A DNA stretch of 61,560 nucleotides from Alkanindiges hydrocarboniclasticus (GTDB lineage: Bacteria; Pseudomonadota; Gammaproteobacteria; Pseudomonadales; Moraxellaceae). Of the stretch, positions 47,638 to 57,278 are shown piece by piece (the first letter of the stretch is position 1; every line of letters starts with the position of its first letter). The DNA lies in NCBI RefSeq assembly GCF_001982605.1, contig NZ_MLCN01000037.1:1-61560 (forward strand). The letters run 5' to 3'. A model generated the notes under the pieces. The model saw only the letters and a program-made list of their open reading frames with translations. It was not told where the DNA came from and searched no databases. The position numbers were made by a program, and so were the translations under genes.

Positions 47638-50502
47638 ATGAGCAACCAGACTAAAGACAGCAGCCAGATGACTGAAGGGGTCGATTATAAAAGCACCCTG
47701 AATCTGCCGGATACTGCATTTGCCATGAAAGCCAATCTGGCTACCCGTGAAGCCCAGTGGCTGGGTGAGTGGCAGAGCGATGGCCTGTACCAGCAAATCC
47801 GGGCAGCACGCGCCGGCCAGACCAAATACATCCTGCATGATGGCCCCCCATATGCCAATGGTTCTATTCACCTCGGTCATGCGGTGAACAAGGTGCTTAA
47901 GGACATTATTGTCAAAAGCCGCACTTTGTCTGGTTTTGATGCGCCTTATGTACCGGGCTGGGACTGTCATGGCTTGCCGATTGAACTCAAAGTCGAAGAA
48001 AAAGTAGGTAAGGTTGGCGATAAGGTCGATGCCAAAACTTTCCGCAAACTATGCCGCGATTATGCCGCCAGTCAGGTTGCTATTCAGCGCAAGGACTTTG
48101 AGCGTCTGGGCGTGCTGGGTGACTGGGACAATCCCTACCTGACCATGAATTTTAAGCAGGAAGCCGATATTGTTCGCGCACTGGGCAAAATTGTGGCCGC
48201 AGGGCATGTGCAAGCCGGTTTAAAGCCAGTCAACTGGTGTCTGGATTGCGGCTCAGCACTGGCCGAAGCCGAAGTAGAATATGAAAATAAAAAATCCGAT
48301 GCCATTGATGTGGGCTTTGGCGTGGTGGATCTGGCTGATTTAAGCCAGCGCGTTGGTGTTAGTGTCACTGTGCCGACTGATATTGTCATCTGGACAACGA
48401 CACCGTGGACGCTGCCTGCCAATCAGGCGGTTGCCCTGCATCCAGACATTGACTATCAACTGGTTAAAATCAATAGCGACCGTGGCGAACATGCCTTGGT
48501 ACTCGCCAGCGAACTGGTGGCATCTGCCTGTGACCGCTATAAACTGGACAATCCGCAAATACTGGCGGAGTTTAAAGGCGCCGTGCTGGAAAAACTGCTG
48601 TTGCAGCATCCCCTCATTGCCACGCGTCAGGTGCCGGTCATTTTAGGTGAGCATGTCACGGCTGCCAGTGGTACCGGTGCAGTACATACCGCACCCGGTC
48701 ATGGTGTGGATGACTACAAGGTAGGCCTGCAATACAATCTGGCCGTAGATAATCCTGTAGCCAGCAATGGGGTGTATTTAGCCACTGCCCCAATTTTTGC
48801 CGGGCAGCATATTTACAAAGCCAATCCGCAAATTATTGATAACTTAAAAACCATGGGCAAGCTGATGGCACACCAGCCCATCAGCCACAGCTACCCGCAC
48901 TGCTGGCGCCACAAAACCCCGATTATTTTCCGGGCCACCCCGCAATGGTTTATCAGCATGGAGCAAGGTGGGCTGCGTGAGCAATCCATGGCGGCCATTC
49001 AGGACGTCCAGTGGATTCCCGACTGGGGCAAAAACCGGATTGAAGCCATGGTGGATGGTCGTCCGGACTGGTGTATTTCACGCCAGCGTACCTGGGGCGT
49101 GCCCATTCCATTTTTTGTGCATAAAGACAGCAACGAATTGCACCCGCGTACCAGTGAGCTGATTGAGCAGGTGGCGCAACTGATTGAACAGGAAGGTGTG
49201 GAAGCGTGGTTCTCTCTGGATAAAGCTACACTGCTGGGTAGTGACAGCGATCAATACAACGCCATCAAGGACACGCTGGATGTGTGGTTTGATTCCGGCA
49301 CCACCCATTATGCGGTGCTGGAGCAGCGTGATGATTTGCACTCTCCTGCCGACCTGTATCTGGAAGGGTCTGACCAGCATCGTGGCTGGTTCCAGTCGTC
49401 CCTGCTGACAGCCATTGCCATTAACCAGCAGGCACCGTTTAAAAACGTGCTCACCCATGGTTTTACCGTGGATGAAAACGGCCGCAAGCTGTCCAAATCG
49501 CTAGGCAACTATATTCCGCTGGAAGATATCATCAAGCAGCTCGGCGCGGATGGCCTGCGCCTGTATGTGGCCTCCAGCGATTATCGCTACGAGATTGCCG
49601 CCAGTAAGGAAATCTTTAGCCGGGTGAGTGATAGCTATCGCCGTATCCGCAATACGCTGCGCTTCTTACTGGCTAACCTCAATGGCTTTAAACCCAGTAC
49701 CGATCTGGTGCCGGTGGATCAGCTCATTGCGCTGGACCAATACATTATCCAGCGGGCCGGTGAGGTGCAAAACAATATTATTGCCGCCTATAACGACATG
49801 AATTTCCATGTGGTATGCAGTCAGCTAACTGGTTTCTGCATTAATGATCTGGGTGGTTTTTATCTGGATATCATCAAGGATCGCCAGTACACCACCAAAG
49901 CCGACTCACATGCCCGCCGTTCGGCGCAAACTGCGCTGTATCATCTGGTGCAGGCCTTTGTGCGCTGGATGAGTCCAATCCTCAGCTTTACCGCACAGGA
50001 AGCCTGGCCACTGATTCCAGAACAGTCTGAAAAATATGTATTTACTACCGCATGGTATACCTTGCCACAGGCGACTACGGCCAACGTGATTTCCAATGAT
50101 CACTGGCACGTGCTGCTTCAGGTCAAATCAGCGGTTAACAAGCAGATTGAAGCCGCGCGCAATGCCAAACTGGTGGGCAGCAATTTATCCGCTCAGGTTG
50201 ACCTGTGGGCGGATGACAGCCTGTATCCGGTACTGGATCAACTGGGCAACGAACTGCGTTTTGTACTCATTACCAGTCAGGTCAACCTGCATGCGTTTGA
50301 CGCTGGCCAAAATAGCAATGCTCAGGGCGAAGCCACAGATCTTGACGGCTTACGGGTTAAAATTTCATCGGCAGATGGCATTAAATGTGCGCGCTGCTGG
50401 CATGTCTTGCCGGATGTCAGTAGCCATGCCGAACATAGCACCATTTGCGGGCGCTGTATTATCAACGTAAGTGGTTCAGGTGAGGAGCGCCAGTATGCCT
50501 AA
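47638..50502 (+). CDS. ileS: Isoleucyl-tRNA synthetase
   Basis: 954 residues, class I, bacterial type. HIGH motif [19 protein letters not shown]1 editing domain ([14 protein letters not shown]); KMSKS-like [13 protein letters not shown]-terminal zinc-binding CARCW..H...CGRC. Charges tRNA-Ile. ATG 47638 has AAAGGA upstream. Overlaps the lspA start by 8 bases. Confidence 0.97.
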   Translation: MSNQTKDSSQMTEGVDYKSTLNLPDTAFAMKANLATREAQWLGEWQSDGLYQQIRAARAGQTKYILHDGPPYANGSIHLGHAVNKVLKDIIVKSRTLSGFDAPYVPGWDCHGLPIELKVEEKVGKVGDKVDAKTFRKLCRDYAASQVAIQRKDFERLGVLGDWDNPYLTMNFKQEADIVRALGKIVAAGHVQAGLKPVNWCLDCGSALAEAEVEYENKKSDAIDVGFGVVDLADLSQRVGVSVTVPTDIVIWTTTPWTLPANQAVALHPDIDYQLVKINSDRGEHALVLASELVASACDRYKLDNPQILAEFKGAVLEKLLLQHPLIATRQVPVILGEHVTAASGTGAVHTAPGHGVDDYKVGLQYNLAVDNPVASNGVYLATAPIFAGQHIYKANPQIIDNLKTMGKLMAHQPISHSYPHCWRHKTPIIFRATPQWFISMEQGGLREQSMAAIQDVQWIPDWGKNRIEAMVDGRPDWCISRQRTWGVPIPFFVHKDSNELHPRTSELIEQVAQLIEQEGVEAWFSLDKATLLGSDSDQYNAIKDTLDVWFDSGTTHYAVLEQRDDLHSPADLYLEGSDQHRGWFQSSLLTAIAINQQAPFKNVLTHGFTVDENGRKLSKSLGNYIPLEDIIKQLGADGLRLYVASSDYRYEIAASKEIFSRVSDSYRRIRNTLRFLLANLNGFKPSTDLVPVDQLIALDQYIIQRAGEVQNNIIAAYNDMNFHVVCSQLTGFCINDLGGFYLDIIKDRQYTTKADSHARRSAQTALYHLVQAFVRWMSPILSFTAQEAWPLIPEQSEKYVFTTAWYTLPQATTANVISNDHWHVLLQVKSAVNKQIEAARNAKLVGSNLSAQVDLWADDSLYPVLDQLGNELRFVLITSQVNLHAFDAGQNSNAQGEATDLDGLRVKISSADGIKCARCWHVLPDVSSHAEHSTICGRCIINVSGSGEERQYA

Positions 50503-51052
50503 CTCTCAACACAACATCAGCCAGTTCCGGCTACACAACCTATGGTGGCTATTGCTGGCGGTGGTTTCCATTGTGCTGGATCAATACACCAAGCATCTGG
50601 CCAGCAGCCAGCTCACCTTTGCCGAACCCGTACCAGTACTGCCATTTTTAAACTGGACCCTGCTGCATAATTATGGCGCCGCATTTAGCTTTCTGTCCGA
50701 TGCCGGCGGCTGGCAGCGTTATTTTTTCTCGGGCCTGGCCACACTGGTATCCATTGCATTTACGGTCTGGTTAATGCGCATGCCAACCCAGCTTAAAGTC
50801 CTGCCACTGGCCATTGCCCTGATTCTGGGGGGTGCAGTGGGCAACCTGATTGACCGGATAACGTTGGGTTATGTGGTGGATTTTATCCATTTGTATTACC
50901 AAAACCATCACTTTCCAGCCTTTAATATTGCTGACAGTTCCATCACGCTGGGAACTATCCTGCTGATCATTGACACCTTTTTTCTGGAAAAATACCGGAT
51001 TCAAAAAGCCGTGGCACAAGCAGCACCTCAAGCAACCAAGCCTCAGGAGTAA
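50495..51052 (+). CDS. lspA: Lipoprotein signal peptidase
   Basis: 185 residues from ATG 50495, which has GAGGAG ahead. Four membrane helices. Catalytic Asp residues in [11 protein letters not shown] and [11 protein letters not shown] (NLIDR, NIADS). Cleaves prolipoproteins at the lipobox Cys. Overlaps ileS by 8 bases, consistent with translational coupling; fkpB follows 3 bases after its stop. Confidence 0.95.
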   Translation: MPNSQHNISQFRLHNLWWLLLAVVSIVLDQYTKHLASSQLTFAEPVPVLPFLNWTLLHNYGAAFSFLSDAGGWQRYFFSGLATLVSIAFTVWLMRMPTQLKVLPLAIALILGGAVGNLIDRITLGYVVDFIHLYYQNHHFPAFNIADSSITLGTILLIIDTFFLEKYRIQKAVAQAAPQATKPQE

Positions 51053-51055
51053 AAC

Positions 51056-51589
51056 ATGACGGATTCAAACAACCCTGCGGGCAACGCGCAGTTCGTCAAT
51101 CCCAATGAAGACACCCGCATTGGCGAAGGCAGTAAGGTCGAATTACATTTTTCAGTGGCGCTGGAAAACGGCATTGAACTGGACAACACCCGCATCCGGC
51201 CAGAAGCAGTAAGCCTGACTATTGGTGATGGCAACCTGCTGCCCGGTTTTGAAAATGCCCTGCTGGGCCTGCGTGCCGGTGACCGTCGTACCGTACACTT
51301 GCCGCCAGAAGATGCCTTTGGCCCGTGGAATCCGGACAATGTGCAAACTTTTGATACCGTCAAGTTTGCCGAGCGCCCACAAGTTGACCAGATGATTGAA
51401 TTTGAAGACAAAAGTAAGTCGACCTTGCCGGGTGTGGTCAAATCAGTGACTGATGACATTACCGAAATTGACTTTAACCATCCGCTGGCTGGCCGCAATG
51501 TGGTCTTTGAAGTTGAAATTATCCGGGTCACACCAGCAGGCCAATCCGGTTTTTCCATTTTGTCCAGTAACGCGGGCAAGCCATCTTAA
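51056..51589 (+). CDS. fkpB: FKBP-type peptidyl-prolyl isomerase (SlpA)
   Basis: 177 residues. GEGSKVELHFSVALENGIELDNTR, FENALLGLRAGDRRTVHLPPEDAFG and NHPLAGRNVVFEVEI are the FKBP/SlyD-like signatures. Prolyl isomerase/chaperone. AGGAG precedes the ATG. In E. coli ispH follows; here a terminator follows and ispH is absent from the window. Confidence 0.93.
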   Translation: MTDSNNPAGNAQFVNPNEDTRIGEGSKVELHFSVALENGIELDNTRIRPEAVSLTIGDGNLLPGFENALLGLRAGDRRTVHLPPEDAFGPWNPDNVQTFDTVKFAERPQVDQMIEFEDKSKSTLPGVVKSVTDDITEIDFNHPLAGRNVVFEVEIIRVTPAGQSGFSILSSNAGKPS

Positions 51590-51633
51590 AACACGTATGG
51601 CGTGGCAACTCTAAAAACAGCTGGTGATTCAAC

Positions 51634-51670
51634 AAAAAAGCACCCGTCAATTTGATCAGGTGCTTTTTTG
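51634..51670 (+). terminator. Bidirectional terminator
   Basis: AAAAAAGCACC-(13 bases)-AGGTGCTTTTTT (with a small internal offset), 45 bases past fkpB and also facing the convergent porin gene. Confidence 0.8.
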
Positions 51671-51702
51671 ATACCAGATGGTAGGTGAATAAAAATATCT
51701 GG

Positions 51703-52878
51703 TTAAAAATAATAGCCAATGGAAATATACAGCAGCTTTTTCCAGTCAGCATCCTGCCTGCCCTGCGCATAGCTGCTGGCATCATCCCCCACCATGGCAT
51801 CATTCTTGCCAATCATGTATTCAGCAAAAATACCCATCGGGCCATAATTAAAGCCAATTCCGGAAATCAGCCGTTGCGAAGTAGCAAAGCCTTTTGGCTG
51901 CTTGTCCATGGCGCTATAGTTGAGATATGGCTTGATATTACTGAATTTCCCATAGCTTTCTGGCCAGTGGTAAGACAGCTCAGCACTATAATAATCATAG
52001 TCATTGGCCAGATTATAGCTATAGTCAAAGGCACCAAATGTACTAATGTCCGGCATTTGCATGTTTTTGTTATCCAGACGGTGCTGTCCGGCCACCAGTG
52101 TTGCATTCCACTGGTTCCAGTTACTGCTGCCAAATACATTCCACGCATCGCGGTTACCGGACTGGCCATTTTGCTGGTTTTTCAGGGTTGAATGCCAGTA
52201 GGAAACACCCAGCGTATGATTTAATTCTTCACTTTGCACAAACCGATGGCTGGCCCGGCCAACCAGCATGTTTTTTTCTTCAATATGGGTGCCATTATCA
52301 GGGTCATCGGCCTGTGCCAGATTAGCGCTAAAACGGCTGGCATCATTAGTTTGACCGACATAATTGCCGCCATCGTGCGGATAAAAGCCCAGTGACAGCT
52401 CATTAGCCGACGTCTTGTACTGGTATTTGATACCCGGATTATGCGTGTCTTCCAGCCCCAAGTTATAGGCCGTGCCCTCATAATAAGTGCTGCCCCAGTA
52501 CTGGGCCGGGCCAAAGGGAACAGGCATCATGCCGACACTAACCTGCTGTACAGGATCAAGCTGATAGCCGACCCACGCATCCACCAGCATGCTCAGGTCA
52601 CATAATTCTTCGGTACGGTAACAGCGGTAATCAGCATAGGCCAGCCATGTCGGTGAGCTGTAATTCACTACCAGCTTGCTGTCTGCAAACTCCAGTTTGC
52701 TTTTATCCGTCTGGGCAAAATCCTTGTACTGGTACTTGGCCCGAATAGCCCCGCCAATCTCCAGCTTGCCCGGCCCATCCACTGCCACCTCAACCGCATA
52801 ACCATTTTGACTGGCCAGCCACAAGGGCAGGCATCCCAGCAGTGGGAGTAATCTTTGCTTTTGCTTCAACACATGCAC
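51703..52878 (-). CDS. Outer-membrane porin-like beta-barrel protein
   Basis: 391 residues. Signal peptide LLPLLGCLPLWLASQNGYA; the mature chain is all alternating beta pattern with aromatic girdles and ends ...LLYISIGYYF, whose C-terminal Phe is the outer-membrane insertion signal. Resembles porins of the phosphate-selective/OprO-P-like class. Two Cys in CYRTEELCDL might form a loop disulfide. Start codon is GTG at 52878 or 52872. Substrate unknown. Confidence 0.78.
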   Translation of the reverse strand: MHVLKQKQRLLPLLGCLPLWLASQNGYAVEVAVDGPGKLEIGGAIRAKYQYKDFAQTDKSKLEFADSKLVVNYSSPTWLAYADYRCYRTEELCDLSMLVDAWVGYQLDPVQQVSVGMMPVPFGPAQYWGSTYYEGTAYNLGLEDTHNPGIKYQYKTSANELSLGFYPHDGGNYVGQTNDASRFSANLAQADDPDNGTHIEEKNMLVGRASHRFVQSEELNHTLGVSYWHSTLKNQQNGQSGNRDAWNVFGSSNWNQWNATLVAGQHRLDNKNMQMPDISTFGAFDYSYNLANDYDYYSAELSYHWPESYGKFSNIKPYLNYSAMDKQPKGFATSQRLISGIGFNYGPMGIFAEYMIGKNDAMVGDDASSYAQGRQDADWKKLLYISIGYYF

Positions 52879-53078
52879 CTATCGCGTTATAGGCCGTTGC
52901 CAGTCAGATCATGACCGCCACACGGCACCAGAATTGGCAATAAAAAAGGCCTAGAATTTTGTTCCAAGCCTTATTTTTAAAGGGCGCTATGATACGAAAA
53001 GTGCAGTAGACAGCCTAGTCTAATAGCTTAGACTTTAGTCTAAGCCCGGCTGACCTGCCAGTCATTCCGGGCTTTCGC
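52879..53078. other. Palindrome-rich intergenic region
   Basis: Contains a hairpin with T run (52948-52977, AAGGC...GCCTT), a perfect stem GCTTAGAC-TTTA-GTCTAAGC (53026-53045) preceded by CTAGTCTAA, and AGCCCGG (53043-53049) with CCGGGCT (53067-53073). The first resembles a terminator; the last lies just past the HSL-family gene stop. Porin promoter is presumably here too. Confidence 0.5.
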
Positions 53079-54173
53079 TTAGGCAGGCAGGCTATCGAGG
53101 AACACCCGGAAATCCTGTGCAATCCGGATAGTGGTTTGCTTGGCAGAAGGATTCAGAAAGGTCAGGTTAATAAAGCCATGGCCATGGCTTTCAACCCGGT
53201 CCAGAATCACGCGGTTGCCCAGTTCACGCATGCGATTCGCGTAAGCTTCGCCTTCATCACACAACACATCGTAAGCAGCACTCACCACCAATGCAGGGGG
53301 CAGGTTGCTCAAATCACCCAACATGGGCGTCACCAGCGGATCTTGCAACGTCAAGTCACTCAAGCCGACATACGCATAGTTGGCTTCTTCAATATCCATG
53401 TCACTCAGGAACAATCCCTGGGTAAAGGCCTTGCGCGACTGGTATTCATTCACCAGATCAACCACCGGATAAAACAGTAACTGGGCGGCTGGCGCATCGG
53501 CCGTACCCTTGGTTTGCTGGCTAACCACAGCAGACAGGTTACCCCCGGCACTGTCACCACACACACACACGCGAACTGGGTCAGCGCCCAGTTCAGCCGC
53601 ATGCGCCTTGGCCCATTTTAAAGCGGCAACGCAATCATCCACCGCAGCCGGCGCTGGATGTTCCGGTGCCAGACGGTAATCCACACTCAGCACCTGCATG
53701 CGGCCATAGTGGCACAACAGGCGGCAGGCTTCATCATGAGTATCTAAATCACCTACCACAAAACCACCACCATGATAAAACACCAGCAATGGCACGCTCT
53801 TGCTGGCTTGCTGGCCCTGTTCGGTCCGATAATGGCGTACATTTAACTTACCCGCAGGCCCGTCAATCTGGAAATTTTTAATCTCAGCAACCGGGGTTGG
53901 CTTGCCAGCGATTGACAGCATTTCACGGCGAAAATTCCGGCGGCTTTTCACGGCATCACGGGTCACCAGACTACCCCCGCCTTCCAGTTGGCGAAATGCC
54001 AGTAGCAGGCGAATGTGCGGATCAAGACCGGCATACTCATGCTGATAGCCCATCAGCCGGGCCAGACGCAACTGTAACGGAGCAGGCAAATGTGCCAGCA
54101 GGCGTGCCGCATCTCCACGAGCCTTTCCACCTGCCTGAGAAACCTGACGACGAATTGTTTTTGCTAAAGACAT
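53079..54173 (-). CDS. Hormone-sensitive-lipase family alpha/beta hydrolase
   Basis: 364 residues. HGGGFVVGDLDTHD (oxyanion hole of family IV esterases), GDSAGGNLSAV nucleophile elbow, Asp in AAYDVLCDEGEAY, and His in SHGHGFINL. Cytoplasmic esterase on short to medium acyl esters. ATG 54173 has AGGAAG at 6 bases. Upstream, a palindrome nearly identical to that of the SDR promoter suggests a shared regulator. Confidence 0.92.
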   Translation of the reverse strand: MSLAKTIRRQVSQAGGKARGDAARLLAHLPAPLQLRLARLMGYQHEYAGLDPHIRLLLAFRQLEGGGSLVTRDAVKSRRNFRREMLSIAGKPTPVAEIKNFQIDGPAGKLNVRHYRTEQGQQASKSVPLLVFYHGGGFVVGDLDTHDEACRLLCHYGRMQVLSVDYRLAPEHPAPAAVDDCVAALKWAKAHAAELGADPVRVCVCGDSAGGNLSAVVSQQTKGTADAPAAQLLFYPVVDLVNEYQSRKAFTQGLFLSDMDIEEANYAYVGLSDLTLQDPLVTPMLGDLSNLPPALVVSAAYDVLCDEGEAYANRMRELGNRVILDRVESHGHGFINLTFLNPSAKQTTIRIAQDFRVFLDSLPA

Positions 54174-54235
54174 TATTGCTTCCTGAAACGTCAATTGCCG
54201 TTATATTGAACTGCCGAGTTTAGTTTGACAAGTTT

Positions 54236-54255
54236 TAGACAATAAATATTGTCAA
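54236..54255 (-). promoter_or_regulatory. Operator-like palindrome shared with the SDR gene
   Basis: TAGACAATAAATATTGTCAA: arms GACAATA/TATTGTC with a 2-base centre, same arms as in the SDR operator at 35285-35304. On the minus strand it gives TTGACAATATTTATTGTCTA, containing a -35-like TTGACA, and a third half site TTGTCAAA lies downstream (54225-54232 on plus as TTTGACAA). Confidence 0.65.
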
Positions 54256-54265
54256 ATTTTTATAT

Positions 54266-54301
54266 AAAAAAGCCGCAGCTCTATCGAACTACGGCTTTTT
54301 A
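54266..54301 (-). terminator. Terminator after purC
   Basis: AAAAAAGCCG-...-CGGCTTTTT, stem of about 9 pairs (54266-54274 with 54292-54300), T run on the minus strand; 72 bases after purC stop. Confidence 0.75.
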
Positions 54302-54373
54302 GCTGCTTCTACCCAGATCAGATATAAGACAAATACTTAATCAAGGCTTTCGAGCAGTGATTTAACCCGGCAT

Positions 54374-55096
54374 TTAATCAATATCGCTTAAATCCACACC
54401 CAGACGCAAGGAGACTTCTTCATAAGCCTCGACCACACTGCCCAGGCCCTGACGGAAACGGTCTTTATCCAGTTTTTTCTTGGTGTCCTTGTCCCACAGG
54501 CGGCAACCATCGGGTGAAAACTCATCACCCAGAATCACGCGGTCATGGAATACACCAAATTCCAGCTTGAAATCCACCAGCAGCATGTTACCGGCATCAA
54601 ACAGCTTTCTTAGTACATCATTAACCTGATAGGTCAGTGCCTTCATTTGTTGCAACTGGTCTTCAGTGGCCCAGCCCATGGTCACTGATAGTGACTCATT
54701 CACCATGGGGTCACCCAGCGCATCATCCTTATAAAACAGCTCAAAGGTTGGCGGCGTTAGCGCAGTGCCTTCTTCAATACCCAGACGACGGCACAGGCTA
54801 CCCGCTGCATAGTTACGAACCACGCATTCTACCGGAATCATTTTTAAGCGCTTAACCAGCACTTCATTGCTGGACAGCAATTTTTCAAAATGGGTTTCAA
54901 CGCCAGCTTCCTGCAATTTTTGCATGATAAACGCATTAAAGCGGTTGTTGACCTTGCCTTTGCGCGCCAGTTGCTCAACTTTTTTACCGTCAAAAGCAGA
55001 GGTATCGTCACGAAACACCAGAATTAAATGATCAGCATCTTCGGTTTCATAAACTGATTTTGCTTTACCCGTATAAAGTAAGGATTGCTTTTCCAT
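54374..55096 (-). CDS. purC: SAICAR synthetase
   Basis: 240 residues. Step 8 of purine synthesis: carboxyaminoimidazole ribotide plus aspartate to SAICAR. Motifs [40 protein letters not shown] (the family RNYAAGS), and [14 protein letters not shown]. Typical length. Downstream of bamC with 29 bases, in the dapA-bamC-purC order of E. coli and Acinetobacter. Confidence 0.96.
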   Translation of the reverse strand: MEKQSLLYTGKAKSVYETEDADHLILVFRDDTSAFDGKKVEQLARKGKVNNRFNAFIMQKLQEAGVETHFEKLLSSNEVLVKRLKMIPVECVVRNYAAGSLCRRLGIEEGTALTPPTFELFYKDDALGDPMVNESLSVTMGWATEDQLQQMKALTYQVNDVLRKLFDAGNMLLVDFKLEFGVFHDRVILGDEFSPDGCRLWDKDTKKKLDKDRFRQGLGSVVEAYEEVSLRLGVDLSDID

Positions 55097-55125
55097 TACA
55101 GGACCTTTTGAAATAGATTACCGCG

Positions 55126-55737
55126 TTAGGCCGGCCAATTTTGGTTGAGTTGAACAAGCACGTCAGACGCCAGATTTTTGTCGATCAGCGCATTTTTGTC
55201 ATCCTGCACGGTAATCGTAGTGATTGTACCGGCACGGTTTAGACGAAGATAAACCGTTTGTTTGTCTGTTTTGATGGCCACCCAGCCCGTACTCTGGTTA
55301 CGGTCAACCACCTGAATATTGGCGACACTCAGGCTTGCTGCCAGCAGATCCCAGATCCGGTTGGCATCACCTTCAATTTTTAATAATGGATAGCCATTGC
55401 CATCGGTTACCAAGGTTGGACGTGACGGCGCACCAATGCCCACATTAGCATTATCTGCATTGCTCACACCACTGTTTTGCGCCCGGGGCATTTCAAAACG
55501 GTTGCCTTTTTGATTGGCAAAATTGGGTGCAGCTTCCAGCGCAGCAGGATTAATGGCAGGTGCCGGGTAAATGGCAGTCATCGGACGGGTTTCACCGGCA
55601 GGCAACTGTAATGGCGGCAATACTGTCGCCTCTTTGTAGGCCAGTGAATGATTGTCAACGCTAAAGCGGCTACAGCCCGGTGTAACAACCAGAGTCAATA
55701 GCGATAAACCCAGTACAAGCCCAACGCGATACAGCAT
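55126..55737 (-). CDS. bamC: Outer-membrane assembly lipoprotein BamC (short form)
   Basis: 203 residues. Signal peptide with lipobox VVTPGC, Cys22; N-terminal part has the proline-rich, unstructured segment then one helix-grip-like domain (YPLLKIEGDANRIWDLLAASL..). E. coli BamC is 344 residues with two such domains; here only the first is present, so this is a half-length form. Component of the BAM complex. GAGGA stands before the ATG. Confidence 0.82.
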   Translation of the reverse strand: MLYRVGLVLGLSLLTLVVTPGCSRFSVDNHSLAYKEATVLPPLQLPAGETRPMTAIYPAPAINPAALEAAPNFANQKGNRFEMPRAQNSGVSNADNANVGIGAPSRPTLVTDGNGYPLLKIEGDANRIWDLLAASLSVANIQVVDRNQSTGWVAIKTDKQTVYLRLNRAGTITTITVQDDKNALIDKNLASDVLVQLNQNWPA

Positions 55738-55761
55738 GGTTAATCCTCAAATTAGGACGTT

Positions 55762-56661
55762 TTAGCGTGCAATAACACCACTGTCCAGCAAGGCCTGATG
55801 AATAAGCGGCTGGTAGGACTCGGCTAAAACGGTTAATGGCAGGCGAATTCCGGTTCCGATTAAGCCCATGTCACTTAATGCCCATTTTACCGGAATTGGA
55901 TTCGACTCGCAGAATAATACCTGATGCAGGACAGCAATGCTGTTATTAAGTTGTTCTGCCTGCTCACGATTTCCTGCTTTTGCAGCTTCACAAACCTGAC
56001 TCATCACACCCGGTGCCACGTTGGCAGTTACCGAAATATTGCCCTGTGCCCCCAGCAGTATCAGACGGTAAGCAGTGGCATCATCACCGGAATACACGGC
56101 AATCTTCTGGTTCAGGCGGTTAATCAGGTCATGGCCACGGTTCAGGTCGCCGGTGGCATCCTTGATACCAACAATACGGTCCACATCAGCCAGACGGATC
56201 ACAGTGTCGTTGTGCATGTCCACCCCGGTGCGGCCGGGAACATTATACAAAATCTGGGGCAGGTCTACTGCTTCAGCCACAGTCTTGTAATGCTGGTACA
56301 GGCCTTCTTGGGTGGGCTTATTATAATATGGGGTCACCAGTAAAGCTGCATCAGCGCCCAGTTTTCTGGCAGTTTCGGTCAGCTCAATGGCTTCACGGGT
56401 TGAATTGGCACCGGTTCCTGCAATTACTGGAATACGGCCAGCCACGGCCTTGATTACGGCTTCAATCACCTGTGCATGTTCTTCAACATCCAGTGTTGCT
56501 GATTCGCCGGTTGTTCCTACCGCGACAATACTGTGCGTTCCCTGCTCAATGTGCCACTCGACGAGCTTCTTCAACGCGTCCCAGTCCACGCTGCCATCGT
56601 GATGCATTGGGGTGACCAATGCGACAATTGAGCCATGAATGGTGGTTGCCTGTTGCGTCAT
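55762..56661 (-). CDS. dapA: 4-hydroxy-tetrahydrodipicolinate synthase
   Basis: 299 residues. Class I aldolase, first step toward DAP and lysine: pyruvate plus aspartate semialdehyde. Schiff-base Lys167 (VGIKDATGD), Tyr140 in LYNVPGR, VGTTGESATL near residue 48, TPYYNKP. Normal length. First gene of dapA-bamC-purC. Confidence 0.96.
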   Translation of the reverse strand: MTQQATTIHGSIVALVTPMHHDGSVDWDALKKLVEWHIEQGTHSIVAVGTTGESATLDVEEHAQVIEAVIKAVAGRIPVIAGTGANSTREAIELTETARKLGADAALLVTPYYNKPTQEGLYQHYKTVAEAVDLPQILYNVPGRTGVDMHNDTVIRLADVDRIVGIKDATGDLNRGHDLINRLNQKIAVYSGDDATAYRLILLGAQGNISVTANVAPGVMSQVCEAAKAGNREQAEQLNNSIAVLHQVLFCESNPIPVKWALSDMGLIGTGIRLPLTVLAESYQPLIHQALLDSGVIAR

Positions 56662-56769
56662 TTTTTTATATATCCTGTATCGCCATCAAGCACTAACACG
56701 ATAAAAAATAGTGAATGGATGGGGTGATTAAACATGAGTGATCAAACATGCAAATGGTAAAAAACCCAC

Positions 56770-56816
56770 GTGCTAAACACAAGTTAATTTCGCTGAATTT
56801 AACCTGTGTTTAGCAC
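56770..56816. repeat. Long stem-loop upstream of dapA
   Basis: GTGCTAAACACA (56770-56781) pairs perfectly with TGTGTTTAGCAC (56805-56816); after one mismatch GTTAA/TTAAC continues the stem, loop about 11 bases. On the minus strand a T6 run follows five bases after the stem. Could be a terminator or an operator in the dapA leader. Confidence 0.6.
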
Positions 56817-56851
56817 TCTCACCATTGGCGTTACCGGGCAAAATACAATAC

Positions 56852-56880
56852 AAAAAGGCCAGAACATCGTCTGGCCTTTA
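56852..56880 (-). terminator. Terminator of tRNA-Gly
   Basis: AAAAAGGCCAGA-ACATCG-TCTGGCCTTTA; on the minus strand followed by TTTTTG. 30 bases after the tRNA 3' end. Confidence 0.8.
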
Positions 56881-56909
56881 TATGTAGCATTTTGGCGCCA
56901 CATGAAATC

Positions 56910-56985
<76 letters not shown>

Positions 56986-57278
56986 GTAGGCCGCTATCTT
57001 AACCTGTAATTGGGTTGAGTCAAGTATTTTCAGTTTTTTTCAATACAACTGACGCTTTTATAGTCAAAATAACAAGCCTTTTCGTATTTTTTAAAATAAT
57101 TCGTGATTTACCTACAAAAACCCTATGGAACAGCCTGCTATTTTAGCTTTATGTTAAGTACAGGATTTAAAATAGCAATCTGCTCAGCACTGTGGGTGAA
57201 ATTCCTCAAAATAACCTATGGTTTCACCAGACGTCTGCCAGATCACACTAAAAACAGCCCATTTAGAGGATTTTTCCC
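56986..57278. other. Spacer between tRNA-Gly and the M48 gene
   Basis: 293 bases, AT-rich, holding the divergent tRNA promoter and the M48 gene promoter. AGAGGA at 57265-57270 is the ribosome site of the downstream GTG start. A run of small ORFs reads through here, none credible. Confidence 0.3.

Noticed and set aside
47473-47970. 165-residue minus-strand ORF over the ribF/ileS junction
   Set aside because: Overlaps two conserved genes; no recognisable domain.
56662-56909. Lysine riboswitch upstream of dapA
   Set aside because: Only a simple stem-loop is present; the five-helix lysine aptamer and its conserved core are not.
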